From assembly GCA_903825575.1 (NCBI GenBank), contig CAIKAW010000004.1:1-50965 (forward strand): DNA of 50,965 bases. The letters run 5' to 3'. A program made the translations under genes and the position numbers. The notes under the pieces were generated by a model. The model did no database searches. It was not told the DNA's origin and worked only from the letters and a program-made list of their open reading frames with translations. The stretch comes from an uncultured bacterium (GTDB lineage: Bacteria; Actinomycetota; Actinomycetes; S36-B12; CAIKAW01). This document shows positions 36,701 through 45,601 of the stretch, piece by piece (the first letter of the stretch is position 1; each line of letters starts with the position of its first letter).

Positions 36701-37789
36701 ATGTCTGATATTCACGCTGGCCGACGAGCTAGCCTTCGCCAACGCCTTCGAGAAACCGATGGGCCCGCGTCGCTATTGGTCACCAATCTGATCAATATCC
36801 GATACTTGTGCGGCTTCACAGGCTCGAACGCGGGCCTGCTCATTAGCCCTGATTCCACCGTGCTTGCAACGGATTTTCGCTACTTGACCCAAGCTGAGGC
36901 TGAGTCTGGAGACATTGAGCGGGTAATTGAACGCGCCTGCGCTCTGGCATTAACGGCTCGGGCAGTGGCCGATTCCCTTGGTGGGATTCGGTTTGAATCA
37001 GATGACGTCAGTGTGCACGCATTTAACGGTTTGCAGGCGGCCACCGGAGGTTCGCTGGACTTAGTTCCGGCGACCGGTGTGGTCGAGGCTTTGCGGGTGG
37101 TCAAGGACGCAGGGGAACTAGCAGACTTAGCCCAGGCGTGCGCCGTGTCAGGAACCGCATTGGAAGTCCTGCTCGGGGAGATTCGCGTCGGGCTGACCGA
37201 GCGTCAAGTTGCCCGTCGCCTAGATTGGCTGATGCTAGAACATGGCGCGGACGCAGTGTCTTTCGAGACAATCGTCGCCTCAGGAGCAAATTCTGCGATT
37301 CCCCATCACCAACCCACAGAAAAGTCCATTGCGATTGGCGACTTGTTGAAGATTGATTTTGGGGCGATGGTGCGTGGTTATCATGCCGATTGCACCCGTA
37401 CCTACGTTGTCGGTGCTGAACCAACCGATTGGCAACGGGAAATCCACGACCTAGTTCGGACTTCGCAGCGAGCCGGAACAACTGCGTTGCGAGCCGGAGT
37501 AGTCACCGGAGCCGTGGACAAGGTGTCTCGGGATTTGATTGCCGAAGCTGGTTTCGGCAATCAGTTTGGCCACGGCCTAGGCCACGGAGTTGGGCTAGAG
37601 ATTCATGAGGCGCCGAGCCTGGCGGTTGGACAAACCGCTATTCTGCTACCCGCGACGCCGGTGACCGTCGAGCCCGGTGTCTACCTACCGGGGCGTGGCG
37701 GGGTCCGGATCGAGGACACGTTGGTGGTCTGGGACGATACTTGTGAGTCGCTGACCACCCCAACCCGCGAACTTTTGGTGCTCGGCTAG
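36701..37789 (+). CDS. pepQ: M24-family Xaa-Pro aminopeptidase/dipeptidase
   Basis: A 362-residue pita-bread metallopeptidase. The N-terminal creatinase-like domain (about 1-125) is followed by the catalytic domain with the five metal ligands in [19 protein letters not shown] (two Asp), [16 protein letters not shown] (His), VEPGVYLPG (Glu) and [10 protein letters not shown] (Glu). It removes or splits N-terminal residues before proline. Position just upstream of efp is conserved in many bacteria. Confidence 0.92.
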   Translation: MSDIHAGRRASLRQRLRETDGPASLLVTNLINIRYLCGFTGSNAGLLISPDSTVLATDFRYLTQAEAESGDIERVIERACALALTARAVADSLGGIRFESDDVSVHAFNGLQAATGGSLDLVPATGVVEALRVVKDAGELADLAQACAVSGTALEVLLGEIRVGLTERQVARRLDWLMLEHGADAVSFETIVASGANSAIPHHQPTEKSIAIGDLLKIDFGAMVRGYHADCTRTYVVGAEPTDWQREIHDLVRTSQRAGTTALRAGVVTGAVDKVSRDLIAEAGFGNQFGHGLGHGVGLEIHEAPSLAVGQTAILLPATPVTVEPGVYLPGRGGVRIEDTLVVWDDTCESLTTPTRELLVLG

Positions 37790-37820
37790 CCAAGAGTCGC
37801 CCGAAACAGGAGCTATCCCC

Positions 37821-38384
37821 GTGGCATCGACGAACGACCTAAAGAATGGTCTGGTCCTGAACTTTGACGGCCAGTTGTGGACCGTTATTGAGTTTCAGCA
37901 TGTCAAGCCCGGCAAGGGTGGCGCTTTCGTGCGTACCAAACTGAAGAACGTGCTCTCCGGCAAAGTGGTAGATCGGACCTTCAACGCCGGTGTGAAAGTT
38001 GAGACCGCAACTGTAGACAAGCGCGAGATGCAGTACCTCTACCGCGATGGTGATGACTGGGTATTCATGGACGCCCAAACATACGAGCAGACTCATGTCC
38101 CCGACGTTGTGGTTGGTGAAGGCGCCAACTACTTGTTAGAGAACCAGACAGCAAATGTGGCACTACATGAAGGCGTACCCCTTTACGTCGAACTCCCGGC
38201 GTCGGTGGAATTGGTCATCACCTACACCGAGCCAGGATTGCAAGGTGACCGATCCACCGGGGGCACCAAGCCGGCCACATTAGAGACTGGCGCCCAGATC
38301 CAGGTGCCGCTCTTTCTAACTCAAGGCGAGCGAATCAAGGTCGATACGCGTGATGGCGGCTATCTCGGCCGCATCAACGGCTGA
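37821..38384 (+). CDS. efp: Elongation factor P
   Basis: A 187-residue EF-P with three beta-barrel domains. The loop that reaches the peptidyl-transferase centre reads [16 protein letters not shown], with the tip lysine at about residue 32 and no sign of the arginine type. It relieves ribosome stalling at polyproline stretches. The GTG start has AGGAG upstream. The nusB start follows 2 bp after the stop. Confidence 0.96.
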   Translation: MASTNDLKNGLVLNFDGQLWTVIEFQHVKPGKGGAFVRTKLKNVLSGKVVDRTFNAGVKVETATVDKREMQYLYRDGDDWVFMDAQTYEQTHVPDVVVGEGANYLLENQTANVALHEGVPLYVELPASVELVITYTEPGLQGDRSTGGTKPATLETGAQIQVPLFLTQGERIKVDTRDGGYLGRING

Positions 38385-38386
38385 TC

Positions 38387-38812
38387 GTGACTGCTCGAGG
38401 CAAGTCTCGCAAGCGGGCGTTGGACATCCTGTTCGAAGCTGAAGTCCGCAGTGTCGCAATCCCCGACGTTCTTGCTGAACGAATCGGATCAGCGCATCCA
38501 CCGCTAAACGAATACGTTTCAACTCTTGTTGAAGGAGTGGTCGCTCGCAAATCGGAAATCGATCAACTCCTGGCTGCGAACACCGGTGATTGGCCGTTGG
38601 AGCGCATGCCGATTGTTGATCGTAACGTGGCCCGAATCGCTGTGTATGAACTCCTCGCGGGGCAGGTCCCAACGGGCGTCGTTCTGTCCGAGGCAGTCGA
38701 GCTTGTTTCTGATCTGTCGACGGATGAATCCCCGAAGTTTCTTAATGGACTACTGGCGCGCATTGCGCAGACCTTGCCCGAGTCGGTTGCGACGACCAAT
38801 GAGTTGGATTAG
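38387..38812 (+). CDS. nusB: NusB, transcription antitermination factor
   Basis: A 141-residue all-helical NusB: ARGKSRKRALDILFEAEVR at the N-terminus (arginine-rich RNA-binding helix), MPIVDRNVARIAVYELL, and VVLSEAVELVSDLSTDESPKFLNGLLARI. With NusE (S10) it binds boxA and supports rRNA transcription. The GTG start is 2 bp after efp. Confidence 0.95.
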   Translation: MTARGKSRKRALDILFEAEVRSVAIPDVLAERIGSAHPPLNEYVSTLVEGVVARKSEIDQLLAANTGDWPLERMPIVDRNVARIAVYELLAGQVPTGVVLSEAVELVSDLSTDESPKFLNGLLARIAQTLPESVATTNELD

Positions 38813-38837
38813 GTCCGTTCCCGAAGCCGGGTCGGAC
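38813..38837. terminator. Candidate hairpin between nusB and tRNA-Leu
   Basis: GTCCG (38813-38817) pairs with CGGAC (38833-38837), and CCCG (38820-38823) with CGGG (38828-38831), around an AAGC loop. There is no T-run on the plus strand. It lies directly between the nusB stop and the 3' end of the opposing tRNA gene, so it could serve both. Confidence 0.45.
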
Positions 38838-38840
38838 GAG

Positions 38841-38923
38841 TGCCGGGTGCGGGAGTCGAACCCGCATGTCCTTTCAGACAGATGGGTTTGAGCCATCCGC
38901 GTATACCATTCCGCCAACCCGGC
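38841..38923 (-). tRNA. tRNA-Leu(CAA)
   Basis: An 83-nt gene on the minus strand. The acceptor stem GCCGGGT pairs perfectly with ACCCGGC; the D arm contains GCGGAATGGTATACGC; the anticodon stem GATGG/CCATC encloses CTCAAAC, giving anticodon CAA (codon UUG); a long variable arm (GTC/GAC) marks a class II tRNA; the T arm is GCGGG-TTCGACT-CCCGC; the discriminator is A. The CCA end is not encoded. Leu rather than Ser is set by the anticodon and discriminator A. Confidence 0.96.
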
Positions 38924-38933
38924 GCGTTGCGAA

Positions 38934-38939
38934 AGTGTA
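38934..38939 (-). promoter_or_regulatory. -10 box (TACACT) for tRNA-Leu
   Basis: On the minus strand TACACT lies 10 nt before the tRNA 5' end, which fits transcription starting a few bases upstream of the mature tRNA. No clear -35 box is seen. Confidence 0.45.
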
Positions 38940-38977
38940 GCGGGGACCCGAACGCATGAGCGGCCGGGTTCGGTCCG

Positions 38978-38983
38978 TACCCT
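38978..38983 (+). promoter_or_regulatory. Leaderless promoter -10 box (TACCCT) for pdtaR
   Basis: TACCCT ends 6 nt before the GTG start at 38990. No Shine-Dalgarno of good strength is present. Confidence 0.5.
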
Positions 38984-38989
38984 GAGCAG

Positions 38990-39571
38990 GTGAACCGCCG
39001 GGTAGTAGTTACCGAGGATGAGGCGTTGATCCGCCTTGATTTGGTCGAACTTCTTGTCGAAGCCGGCTATGAAGTCGTTGGCCAGGCCGGAGACGGGCAG
39101 GCCGGGGTTGATCTGGTGCGGGAACTGAAGCCGGATTTGGCTCTGTTCGATGTCAAGCTTCCCGGACTAGACGGAATCTCCGCAGCCGAACTGGTAGCCG
39201 ATATTTCGGCGGTGGTGCTGCTAACCGCCTTCAGTCAGCAGGAGTTGGTCGAACGAGCTGTGGCTGCCGGGGTTATGGCGTATGTGGTCAAACCTTTTGG
39301 AGCAGCCGATCTGCTTCCAGCGCTGGAGGTGGCTTGGGCCCGATTCCAGCAGGTTCGAATGCTAACCGCGGATCTGGATGCCGCCGTGGACCAGTTGGCG
39401 ACCCGAAAGCTGATGGATCGGGCAAAGGGGCTGCTGATGGTTGGGCACGGGATGAGCGAACCCGAGGCTTTTCGTTGGTTGCAGAAATCAGCGATGGATC
39501 GCCGTCGATCGCTAGCCGAGGTTGCTCAACTGGTTGTTGATGAGCTTGGTGGAAAGTCGTCAGCGGTGTAA
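38990..39571 (+). CDS. pdtaR: ANTAR-domain response regulator (PdtaR-like)
   Basis: A 193-residue regulator. The receiver domain (1-120) has the acidic pair TEDEALIRLDLVELL, phospho-acceptor Asp in LALFDVKLPGLDG, Thr in VVLLTAFSQ and Lys in AYVVKPFGAADLLPAL. The C-terminal ANTAR RNA-binding domain has LMDRAKGLLMVGHGMSEPEAF. ANTAR regulators bind paired RNA hairpins to prevent termination; mycobacterial PdtaR pairs with kinase PdtaS, not seen here. In mycobacteria the gene is also near polA. The 3' end overlaps the convergent DUF554 gene by 12 bp. Confidence 0.9.
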   Translation: MNRRVVVTEDEALIRLDLVELLVEAGYEVVGQAGDGQAGVDLVRELKPDLALFDVKLPGLDGISAAELVADISAVVLLTAFSQQELVERAVAAGVMAYVVKPFGAADLLPALEVAWARFQQVRMLTADLDAAVDQLATRKLMDRAKGLLMVGHGMSEPEAFRWLQKSAMDRRRSLAEVAQLVVDELGGKSSAV

Positions 39572-40300
39572 GGCAGTAGTCAGCAGCCATGTCAAGACTG
39601 GCGCTACGGCTAGAGCTGGCAGCAGGTCGGCGACTGGGATTGCGCGTACCCGCAGTAGGCGCATACCGGTGCCAAGGAGCAGGACGCCTCCGGTGGCAGT
39701 GATCGATGAAATCTCGGCGATGGGGAGCAAACCTCCCACCAACCCTCCGACGATTGTCCAACCGATTTGATAAACACCAACAGCCAGTGCTGAGAGCGAA
39801 ACTCCCCAGCCGAAAGCCGACGCAAACGCAATCGAAGTGATGCCATCAAGGATTGCCTTGAGTGCAAGTTGGTCGATCCCGTGACCCATCCCATCTGAGA
39901 TGGATCCAAGGATTCCCAATGGTCCGATCACAAACACCAGACTTGCGGTGACAAAGCCTTCTACGAAGCGCGGTTGGCCGCCGTCCTTCCGGACGAGGTG
40001 GCGTTTAAGCCACGCACCTAGCCCTTCGGTCCGCGCCTCCAGGTTCGCCAGCGAACCTGTTATCCCGCCCAATACGACGGCACCGAGCACAACAAGAATG
40101 GCACTAGACCCCACGGCCGCAGTAAACCCTTCATCCCTGACTGCAACTATGTTTAGTGCAGCAACGACGAGGACGATTAGGCCGATCCCGTCGGTGATTG
40201 TGTCGGCGGTGCGCTGGGGCAATCGCTCTCCGAGCAAAGTGCCAATCCCGGAGCCCAGCAGGATTGCGCCCACATTCAGTAAGGTTCCTAGACCACGCAA
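39560..40300 (-). CDS. DUF554 family membrane protein
   Basis: A 246-residue hydrophobic protein with about six to seven membrane helices. The opening GLGTLLNVGAILLGSGIGTLLG and the repeats FVIGPLGILGSISDGMG and GITSIAFASAFGWGVSLSAL are typical of DUF554 (YdfK/YqgA type). Function is unknown. It starts with TTG behind GGAAGGG and lies 30 bp downstream of the thioesterase gene, likely in one operon. Confidence 0.85.
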   Translation of the reverse strand: MRGLGTLLNVGAILLGSGIGTLLGERLPQRTADTITDGIGLIVLVVAALNIVAVRDEGFTAAVGSSAILVVLGAVVLGGITGSLANLEARTEGLGAWLKRHLVRKDGGQPRFVEGFVTASLVFVIGPLGILGSISDGMGHGIDQLALKAILDGITSIAFASAFGWGVSLSALAVGVYQIGWTIVGGLVGGLLPIAEISSITATGGVLLLGTGMRLLRVRAIPVADLLPALAVAPVLTWLLTTALHR

Positions 40301-40330
40301 TGGGGCGACCCTTCCACTTCCGGTTGGGTG

Positions 40331-40768
40331 CTAGCGGTTATCGCGCAGTAGGCAAGTCAACCGAGCTGAGGCAACCTGATTGCCTTGTTCGTCGGCGATT
40401 GAAATGACGTAGGTGGCTGTTGTGCGTCCTAACTGGACAGCGGTCGCCGTGGCCTCCACGTGACCATCGCGCACCGCCTTGTGGTGGCTGATGTTCAGTT
40501 CGATCCCGACGGCACGACGACCCGGTCCCGCATGGATCTGGGCAGCATACGAACCGACGTGTTCGGCCAGAGCCGCCGAGGCCCCACCGTGTAGCAAGCC
40601 GAAGGGTTGGGTATTTCCTGTAACCGGCATCCGGGCTCGCACGAGCGTCGCGGAAGCTTCGAGCATCTCGATCCCCATGCGCTCGCCGAGGGCCCCGTTG
40701 CCCATCTCGGCTAATGATTCGTAAACGCCGGGCGCTGCGGTCACCGGTTGCTGGTCAGGCGAAGTCAT
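40331..40768 (-). CDS. Hotdog-fold acyl-CoA thioesterase (PaaI/4HBT-like)
   Basis: A 145-residue hotdog protein with the active-site helix FGLLHGGASAALAEHVGS, including the HGG motif and a catalytic Glu, and the strand GIELNISHHKAVRDGHVEA. This is the PaaI/YdiI group that hydrolyses aryl- or hydroxybenzoyl-type CoA thioesters; the substrate cannot be told. The ATG is preceded at 6 nt by TAGGGT and lacks a Shine-Dalgarno, so it is probably leaderless. Confidence 0.88.
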   Translation of the reverse strand: MTSPDQQPVTAAPGVYESLAEMGNGALGERMGIEMLEASATLVRARMPVTGNTQPFGLLHGGASAALAEHVGSYAAQIHAGPGRRAVGIELNISHHKAVRDGHVEATATAVQLGRTTATYVISIADEQGNQVASARLTCLLRDNR

Positions 40769-40774
40769 GACCTA

Positions 40775-40784
40775 ACCCTAGGAT
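40775..40784. promoter_or_regulatory. Overlapping divergent -10 boxes for the thioesterase gene and polA
   Basis: On the minus strand TAGGGT (40780-40775) lies 6 nt before the thioesterase ATG; on the plus strand TAGGAT (40779-40784) lies 6 nt before the polA GTG. The boxes share the TA at 40779-40780. The whole intergenic space is 22 bp, so both messages are leaderless and the -35 regions lie inside the opposite gene. Confidence 0.6.
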
Positions 40785-40790
40785 CGTGCC

Positions 40791-43475
40791 GTGAACGACG
40801 ATCAGAGCCCCCGGCTATTGCTCCTGGACGGCCATTCGCTGGCCTATCGGGCGTTCTACGCGGTGCCAGTCGAGAACTTCTCGACCTCAACAGGACAACC
40901 CACCAATGCGGTCCACGGTTTCACGGCCATGTTGATCAATGCGTTGCGCGACGAGAACCCGAGTCACGTCGCCGTTGCATTTGATGTCTCGCGGCAAACG
41001 TTCCGGACGGAACAGTACCCGGAATACAAGGCCACCCGAGCGGCCAGTCCGGAAGCCTTTCGAGGCCAGGTTGACCTCATCAAAGAGGTCCTTGCCGCGA
41101 TGCGCATCGTTGCCGTCCAGGCGGCGGGTTTTGAAGCTGACGATGTGATTGCCACCCTCGCCACCCAGGCCAAACGCGAGGGATTCCAAGTCTCGATCAT
41201 TACTGGGGATCGTGACGCGTTCGCCCTTGTCGATGGCGACATCACGGTGCTCTACCCGGTGCGTGGGGTGTCTGAACTTGCCCGGATGACTCCGGATGCT
41301 GTGTTTGCAAAGTACGGCCTGACTCCCGGGCAGTACCCGGATTATGCGGCGTTGCGCGGGGATCCAAGTGACAATTTGCCGGGCATCCCAGGGGTGGGCG
41401 AGAAGACGGCGGTGAAATGGATTCGCGATTTTGGAACGTTGGCGGACCTTGTCAGCCGGGTGGATGAGGTACCGGGTAAGGCGGGCGATTCGTTGCGGGC
41501 CGCACTAGCCCAGGTCCTAACCAATCGGCGCCTGACCGAACTTGTCCGCGATGTGGATCTCCCCGTGGCACCGGGGGATCTTGGCCGGGTCGACATTGAC
41601 GTCGCGGCGGTTGAGACGGTCCTAGCCTCGCTGCAGTTTCGTGCCCTACGTGAGCGCTTGTTCACTGTGCTAGGCCCGACACTACGCCCCCAGGTTGCCG
41701 TGGCTTCGCCTGAACAAGTTATTCCGGAACCTGAAGTAGACGTTCTTACCACCGCGACTTTGGGCGCCTGGTTGGACAAGTACGCGGGAATCGGATCTGC
41801 GGTTGCGGTCGACGTGGCTGGCAGTTGGGGCCGCGGAATTGGGCAGGTGCGTGCGCTGGCATTAGCTGCCGAAGGGCGCACGGCTTCGGTTGTTCCCGCT
41901 GAGCTTACGGACGACACGGCTTTGGCGGCCTGGCTTGCCGATCCAATGCGTCCGAAATGGTGGCATGACGCCAAGGGCCCGCTCCTAGCGCTGTGGTCAT
42001 CTGGACTCGACGTTGCGGGCATCGATTTCGACACCGCTGTGGCGGCCTACCTAGTGGCTCCGGGTCAGCGTTCATTCGACCTGAACGATGTCTGTCTAGC
42101 CTTCCTTGGTCATTCGCTGCCTGATTCTGATTCAGCAGATCAGTTGAGCCTGGACCTAGATGCGTCGCACTCAACTGATCATGCGGCCAGGGCGGTGGCG
42201 GTTCGTGAACTAGTTTTGGCGCTGCGCAAGGAAACCGAAGCAAGAGGCGCGCGTGACCTCTTTAACAACGTCGAACTCCCACTGGTGCGTCTCTTGGCTG
42301 AGCTTGAGCGGGTGGGCATAGCCGTTGACCAAGGCGTGCTCCAGCGGCTCGAAGCCGATTTCGCTGAGCAAAGCGCAGCGGCAGAACATCAGGCACATGA
42401 GATCGTCGGGCGGCCATTCAACCTAGGATCGCCCAAACAGTTACAAGAGATCCTGTTTGTGGAGCGCGGCCTACCAAAGACAAAGAAGATCAAGACGGGT
42501 TACACCACTGATGCTGACGCATTGCAGTGGCTTGCTTCCGCGTCCGACGACGCGCTGCTGCCGGTGCTGCTCCATTGGCGCGATGTCATTCGACTGAAGC
42601 AAACTGTGGCCAGCCTGATTCCGCTGGTGGCCGCCGATGGTCGAATCCACACCACGTTCAATCAATTAGTGGCAGCGACGGGTCGACTGTCTAGCACTGA
42701 CCCGAACCTGCAGAACATCCCGGTTCGGACCGAAGCTGGGCGTCGCATTAGGGCAGCATTCACGGTTGGCGCAGGCTTCTCCGAACTGCTTACGGCCGAC
42801 TACAGCCAGATCGAGCTGCGAATCATGGCTCATTTGTCGCACGATTCTGGACTTATCGAAGCGTTCCGAAGTGGCGAAGATCTGCACACGACGATGGCTG
42901 CAGGAGTGTTTGGGGTTGATCACCAGCAGGTTGATGCGGAAATGCGCAGGCGTATAAAGGCGATGAGTTACGGACTGGCGTATGGGCTTTCGGCATTTGG
43001 GTTATCTCAGCAACTCGGAATCGCGGCGAGCGAAGCCAAGTTGCTGATCGAGAACTATCTCGAACGTTTTGGGGGAGTACGCGCGTACCTGAACGAAGTT
43101 GTTGCTGCGGCACGAATCTCGGGCTACACCGAGACTCTGCTCGGACGGAGACGCTACTTGCCAGATCTGACTAGCGAGAATCACCAACGCCGCGAAATGG
43201 CTGAGCGAATGGCTTTGAACGCACCAATTCAGGGCTCAGCGGCAGATTTGATCAAAGTCGCAATGCTTCATGTTGATCAGGATTTGAAAGCGAGTGAACT
43301 CAAATCGCGACTGCTCCTACAGGTCCATGATGAACTTGTAATCGAAGTAGGTCCCGGCGAACGGGACCAAGTGGCTGAGATTGTGACTCGTCGCATGTCA
43401 GGTGCGTATCCGTTGTTAGTCCCGCTGGACATCAGCATCGGTACTGGGTCAACGTGGGATGAAGCCGCGCACTGA
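40791..43475 (+). CDS. polA: DNA polymerase I
   Basis: An 894-residue family A polymerase for Okazaki-fragment maturation and repair. The N-terminal 5'-nuclease (about 1-300) has LLLDGHSLAYRAFYA, AFDVSRQTFR and EADDVIATLA. The middle domain lacks the DxE exonuclease residues (reads AVAVDVAGSW), so proofreading is probably absent, as in other actinobacterial PolA. The polymerase domain has motif A DYSQIELRIM (about 670), motif B RRRIKAMSYGLAYG (about 719) and motif C VHDELVIEV (about 845). Motif B carries Tyr where Taq has Phe667. The stop touches the end of the convergent dprE2. Confidence 0.97.
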   Translation: MNDDQSPRLLLLDGHSLAYRAFYAVPVENFSTSTGQPTNAVHGFTAMLINALRDENPSHVAVAFDVSRQTFRTEQYPEYKATRAASPEAFRGQVDLIKEVLAAMRIVAVQAAGFEADDVIATLATQAKREGFQVSIITGDRDAFALVDGDITVLYPVRGVSELARMTPDAVFAKYGLTPGQYPDYAALRGDPSDNLPGIPGVGEKTAVKWIRDFGTLADLVSRVDEVPGKAGDSLRAALAQVLTNRRLTELVRDVDLPVAPGDLGRVDIDVAAVETVLASLQFRALRERLFTVLGPTLRPQVAVASPEQVIPEPEVDVLTTATLGAWLDKYAGIGSAVAVDVAGSWGRGIGQVRALALAAEGRTASVVPAELTDDTALAAWLADPMRPKWWHDAKGPLLALWSSGLDVAGIDFDTAVAAYLVAPGQRSFDLNDVCLAFLGHSLPDSDSADQLSLDLDASHSTDHAARAVAVRELVLALRKETEARGARDLFNNVELPLVRLLAELERVGIAVDQGVLQRLEADFAEQSAAAEHQAHEIVGRPFNLGSPKQLQEILFVERGLPKTKKIKTGYTTDADALQWLASASDDALLPVLLHWRDVIRLKQTVASLIPLVAADGRIHTTFNQLVAATGRLSSTDPNLQNIPVRTEAGRRIRAAFTVGAGFSELLTADYSQIELRIMAHLSHDSGLIEAFRSGEDLHTTMAAGVFGVDHQQVDAEMRRRIKAMSYGLAYGLSAFGLSQQLGIAASEAKLLIENYLERFGGVRAYLNEVVAAARISGYTETLLGRRRYLPDLTSENHQRREMAERMALNAPIQGSAADLIKVAMLHVDQDLKASELKSRLLLQVHDELVIEVGPGERDQVAEIVTRRMSGAYPLLVPLDISIGTGSTWDEAAH

Positions 43476-44231
43476 TTAGAACGGCAACTTTCGAAATATC
43501 GGTCGCGGGAGATGCCGTAGACCTGACATCACCACACGCATTGCGCCCGGTGCGTAGACGATTTCACGACCCTTAGCTATTGCACTAACAATCTTGGCCG
43601 CAACCTCGTCCGCGTCTACGGCGAGTGGGGCATCGGCTAGATGGGCGGTCATTCTTGTTCGAACGAATCCGGGTCGCACTACCAGAACCCGCGGACCTCG
43701 ACCGTGCAACGCGTCGCCTAGCCCCACAGCGAATGCATCGAGTCCTGCCTTGCTAGATCCGTACACGAAGTTCGATCGGCGCGCGCGTTCGCCGGCGACC
43801 GACGAAAGCACGACTAGTACTCCGTGGCCTTGTTCATCCAGATGGTGGGCAATGTTCAGTCCGACCGAAACCGCGCCGACATAGTTAACTTGGGCAACGA
43901 GCACGGCGGCGGCTGAATCGCGCTCAGCCTCGTCTTGGTCGCCTAGGAGCCCGAAGGCCAGTAGCACGACGTCGATATCCCCTTCGGCGAAAACGCTGGC
44001 AACGAACGCGGCGTGAGTTTCGGGCTTAGTTGCGTCGAAATCTGCCACTTCCACAGTGTCCGCGAGCCCGGAGATGCTCGCGGCAGCCGCAGCACGATCG
44101 GGGCCTGGACGTCCTGCAAGGACGACACGAACTAGCTTCGGACGTGCCAGTTTGGCAACGGTCGCCAAAGCAATTTCGCTGGTACCGCCGAGCACTAGGA
44201 CTGTCTGCGGGTTACCTAACGCATCGATCAC
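43476..44231 (-). CDS. dprE2: DprE2-like decaprenylphosphoryl-2-keto-ribose reductase
   Basis: A 251-residue short-chain dehydrogenase. The Rossmann motif is VLVLGGTSEIALATVAKLA and the catalytic triad lies in VVLSSVAGERARRSNFVYGSSKAGLDAF (Ser, Tyr, Lys). Following DprE1, it reduces decaprenylphosphoryl-2-keto-erythro-pentofuranose to decaprenylphosphoryl-arabinose. Assignment rests on family type plus adjacency to dprE1, which it overlaps by 4 bp. Last gene of the operon. Confidence 0.9.
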   Translation of the reverse strand: MIDALGNPQTVLVLGGTSEIALATVAKLARPKLVRVVLAGRPGPDRAAAAASISGLADTVEVADFDATKPETHAAFVASVFAEGDIDVVLLAFGLLGDQDEAERDSAAAVLVAQVNYVGAVSVGLNIAHHLDEQGHGVLVVLSSVAGERARRSNFVYGSSKAGLDAFAVGLGDALHGRGPRVLVVRPGFVRTRMTAHLADAPLAVDADEVAAKIVSAIAKGREIVYAPGAMRVVMSGLRHLPRPIFRKLPF

Positions 44232-45601
44232 AGTAGAAGCCTCCTGGCTAAGTCCGAATTGAACCGACGAGTTGGGTCAAGTCTGGCGCGCCCCGATTGC
44301 CATTCGGTGAGCCGGGGATACATCAACGGCAGCAGATCTGGGCGCAGGCGGGAGTCTTTGGCCAAATAGATGCGGCCGCCCGCAGCGGCCACCAGGTCGT
44401 CCAATTCCGACAAGGCAACCGACAGCCCCGGAATGGCCGCGGGGATATCGAGCGCGAGCGTCCAGCCTGGCTGCGGAAAGGACAGCGGGGCCGGATTGGC
44501 AGCACCAAAACGTTTGAGTACCGCAAGGAACGAGGGAGCTGGGACCTTGCGCAGCCTTTCGATGGCGATCCGGATCAGGTCGCTAGCCTCCATTGGAACT
44601 ACGAACTGATACTGCAGGAAGCCGCTGGGGCCATATGCGTTGTTCCAGTTTCGAACTCCATCTAACGGGTGGAAGAACGTTCCGATCGATTGGATTTCGC
44701 CGGCCCTGGATTTAGGTGCCTTGCGATACCAGAGTTCATTGAACGCAGAAATGCTGTACCGGTTCAGCAAGCCGCCGGGTATCACATTCGGAATGCCCAG
44801 CCGCACTTTCGGATCAAACTCAAGTGCCGTAGCGCGATCCGCCATGGACAACTCTTCAAGCTTGGCGTGATCTCCTCGAGTCAGAACACCCCGGCCCAGA
44901 GACCGACCACCGGCGACACAGTCGATCCAAGCCACCGAGTAGCGGTAATCATCGTCACCGGAAGTCATACGAGACATCAAGTCGTCGAGGTCGGTGGCTC
45001 GTTCAGTATCAACCCGCAACGAGGAAGTTGTGACAGGTAGAAGTTGCATTGAAGCCTGCGTGATTAGTCCTGTGAGGCCCATGCCGCCAACTGTCAGCCA
45101 GAAATCTGCCGCGGGATCTTGCGGCGTCAGCTTGCGATAGACCCCATCCGCACCGACAAGTTCAAGCTCCAGAATGTGGGCGCCGAAAGTGCCATCTATG
45201 TGGTGATTCTTGCCGTGCACATCTGCGGCGATAGCACCGCCGATGGTGACCTGACGGGTGCCTGGCGTAACGGGAATGAACCAGCCGAGCGGTAGAACCT
45301 TGCGAAGTAACTGATCCAAGCTCACTCCGGCACCGATCTTCGCTATGCCTGTGTCCGGGTCAAGGTCAATACGATCGAATCGCGCAAGGTCGGCGACATC
45401 ACCACCCGAGTTCTGGGCTGCATCGCCGTAAGCGCGGCCCAGACCTCGGGCAAGGATTCCGCGGTGCCCACTTTCGAGAACCAAATTACTTAGCGAGTCA
45501 GACGACATTGGGGTGCTTACCCGGGCACGAGTGGGAGCCGTGCGACCCCAGCCCGACAGCAAGGTGCCGTCGGTGCCCAGCCCGGCAAGAGAATCAGACA
45601 C
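44228..45601 (-). CDS. dprE1: DprE1-like decaprenylphosphoryl-ribose oxidase
   Basis: A 457-residue FAD enzyme of the VAO family. FAD-binding segments ARGLGRAYGDAAQNSGG, VTPGTRQVTIGGAIAADVHG and KNHHIDGTFG are followed by the substrate domain FGAANPAPLSFPQPGW and YLAKDSRL. It oxidises decaprenylphosphoryl-ribose at C2'. The residue aligned by eye with Cys387 of the M. tuberculosis enzyme, the covalent target of benzothiazinones, is Ala383 (GWTLALD against GWNICVD). The 5' end overlaps the upstream transferase by 8 bp. Confidence 0.93.
   Translation of the reverse strand: MSDSLAGLGTDGTLLSGWGRTAPTRARVSTPMSSDSLSNLVLESGHRGILARGLGRAYGDAAQNSGGDVADLARFDRIDLDPDTGIAKIGAGVSLDQLLRKVLPLGWFIPVTPGTRQVTIGGAIAADVHGKNHHIDGTFGAHILELELVGADGVYRKLTPQDPAADFWLTVGGMGLTGLITQASMQLLPVTTSSLRVDTERATDLDDLMSRMTSGDDDYRYSVAWIDCVAGGRSLGRGVLTRGDHAKLEELSMADRATALEFDPKVRLGIPNVIPGGLLNRYSISAFNELWYRKAPKSRAGEIQSIGTFFHPLDGVRNWNNAYGPSGFLQYQFVVPMEASDLIRIAIERLRKVPAPSFLAVLKRFGAANPAPLSFPQPGWTLALDIPAAIPGLSVALSELDDLVAAAGGRIYLAKDSRLRPDLLPLMYPRLTEWQSGRARLDPTRRFNSDLARRLLL

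Noticed and set aside
37790-37820. Separate promoter for efp
   Set aside because: The 31-bp gap has a Shine-Dalgarno but no TANNNT box at useful spacing; efp is probably transcribed from pepQ.
38841-38923. tRNA-Ser
   Set aside because: The long variable arm fits Ser or Leu, but the anticodon is CAA and the discriminator is A, so it is tRNA-Leu.
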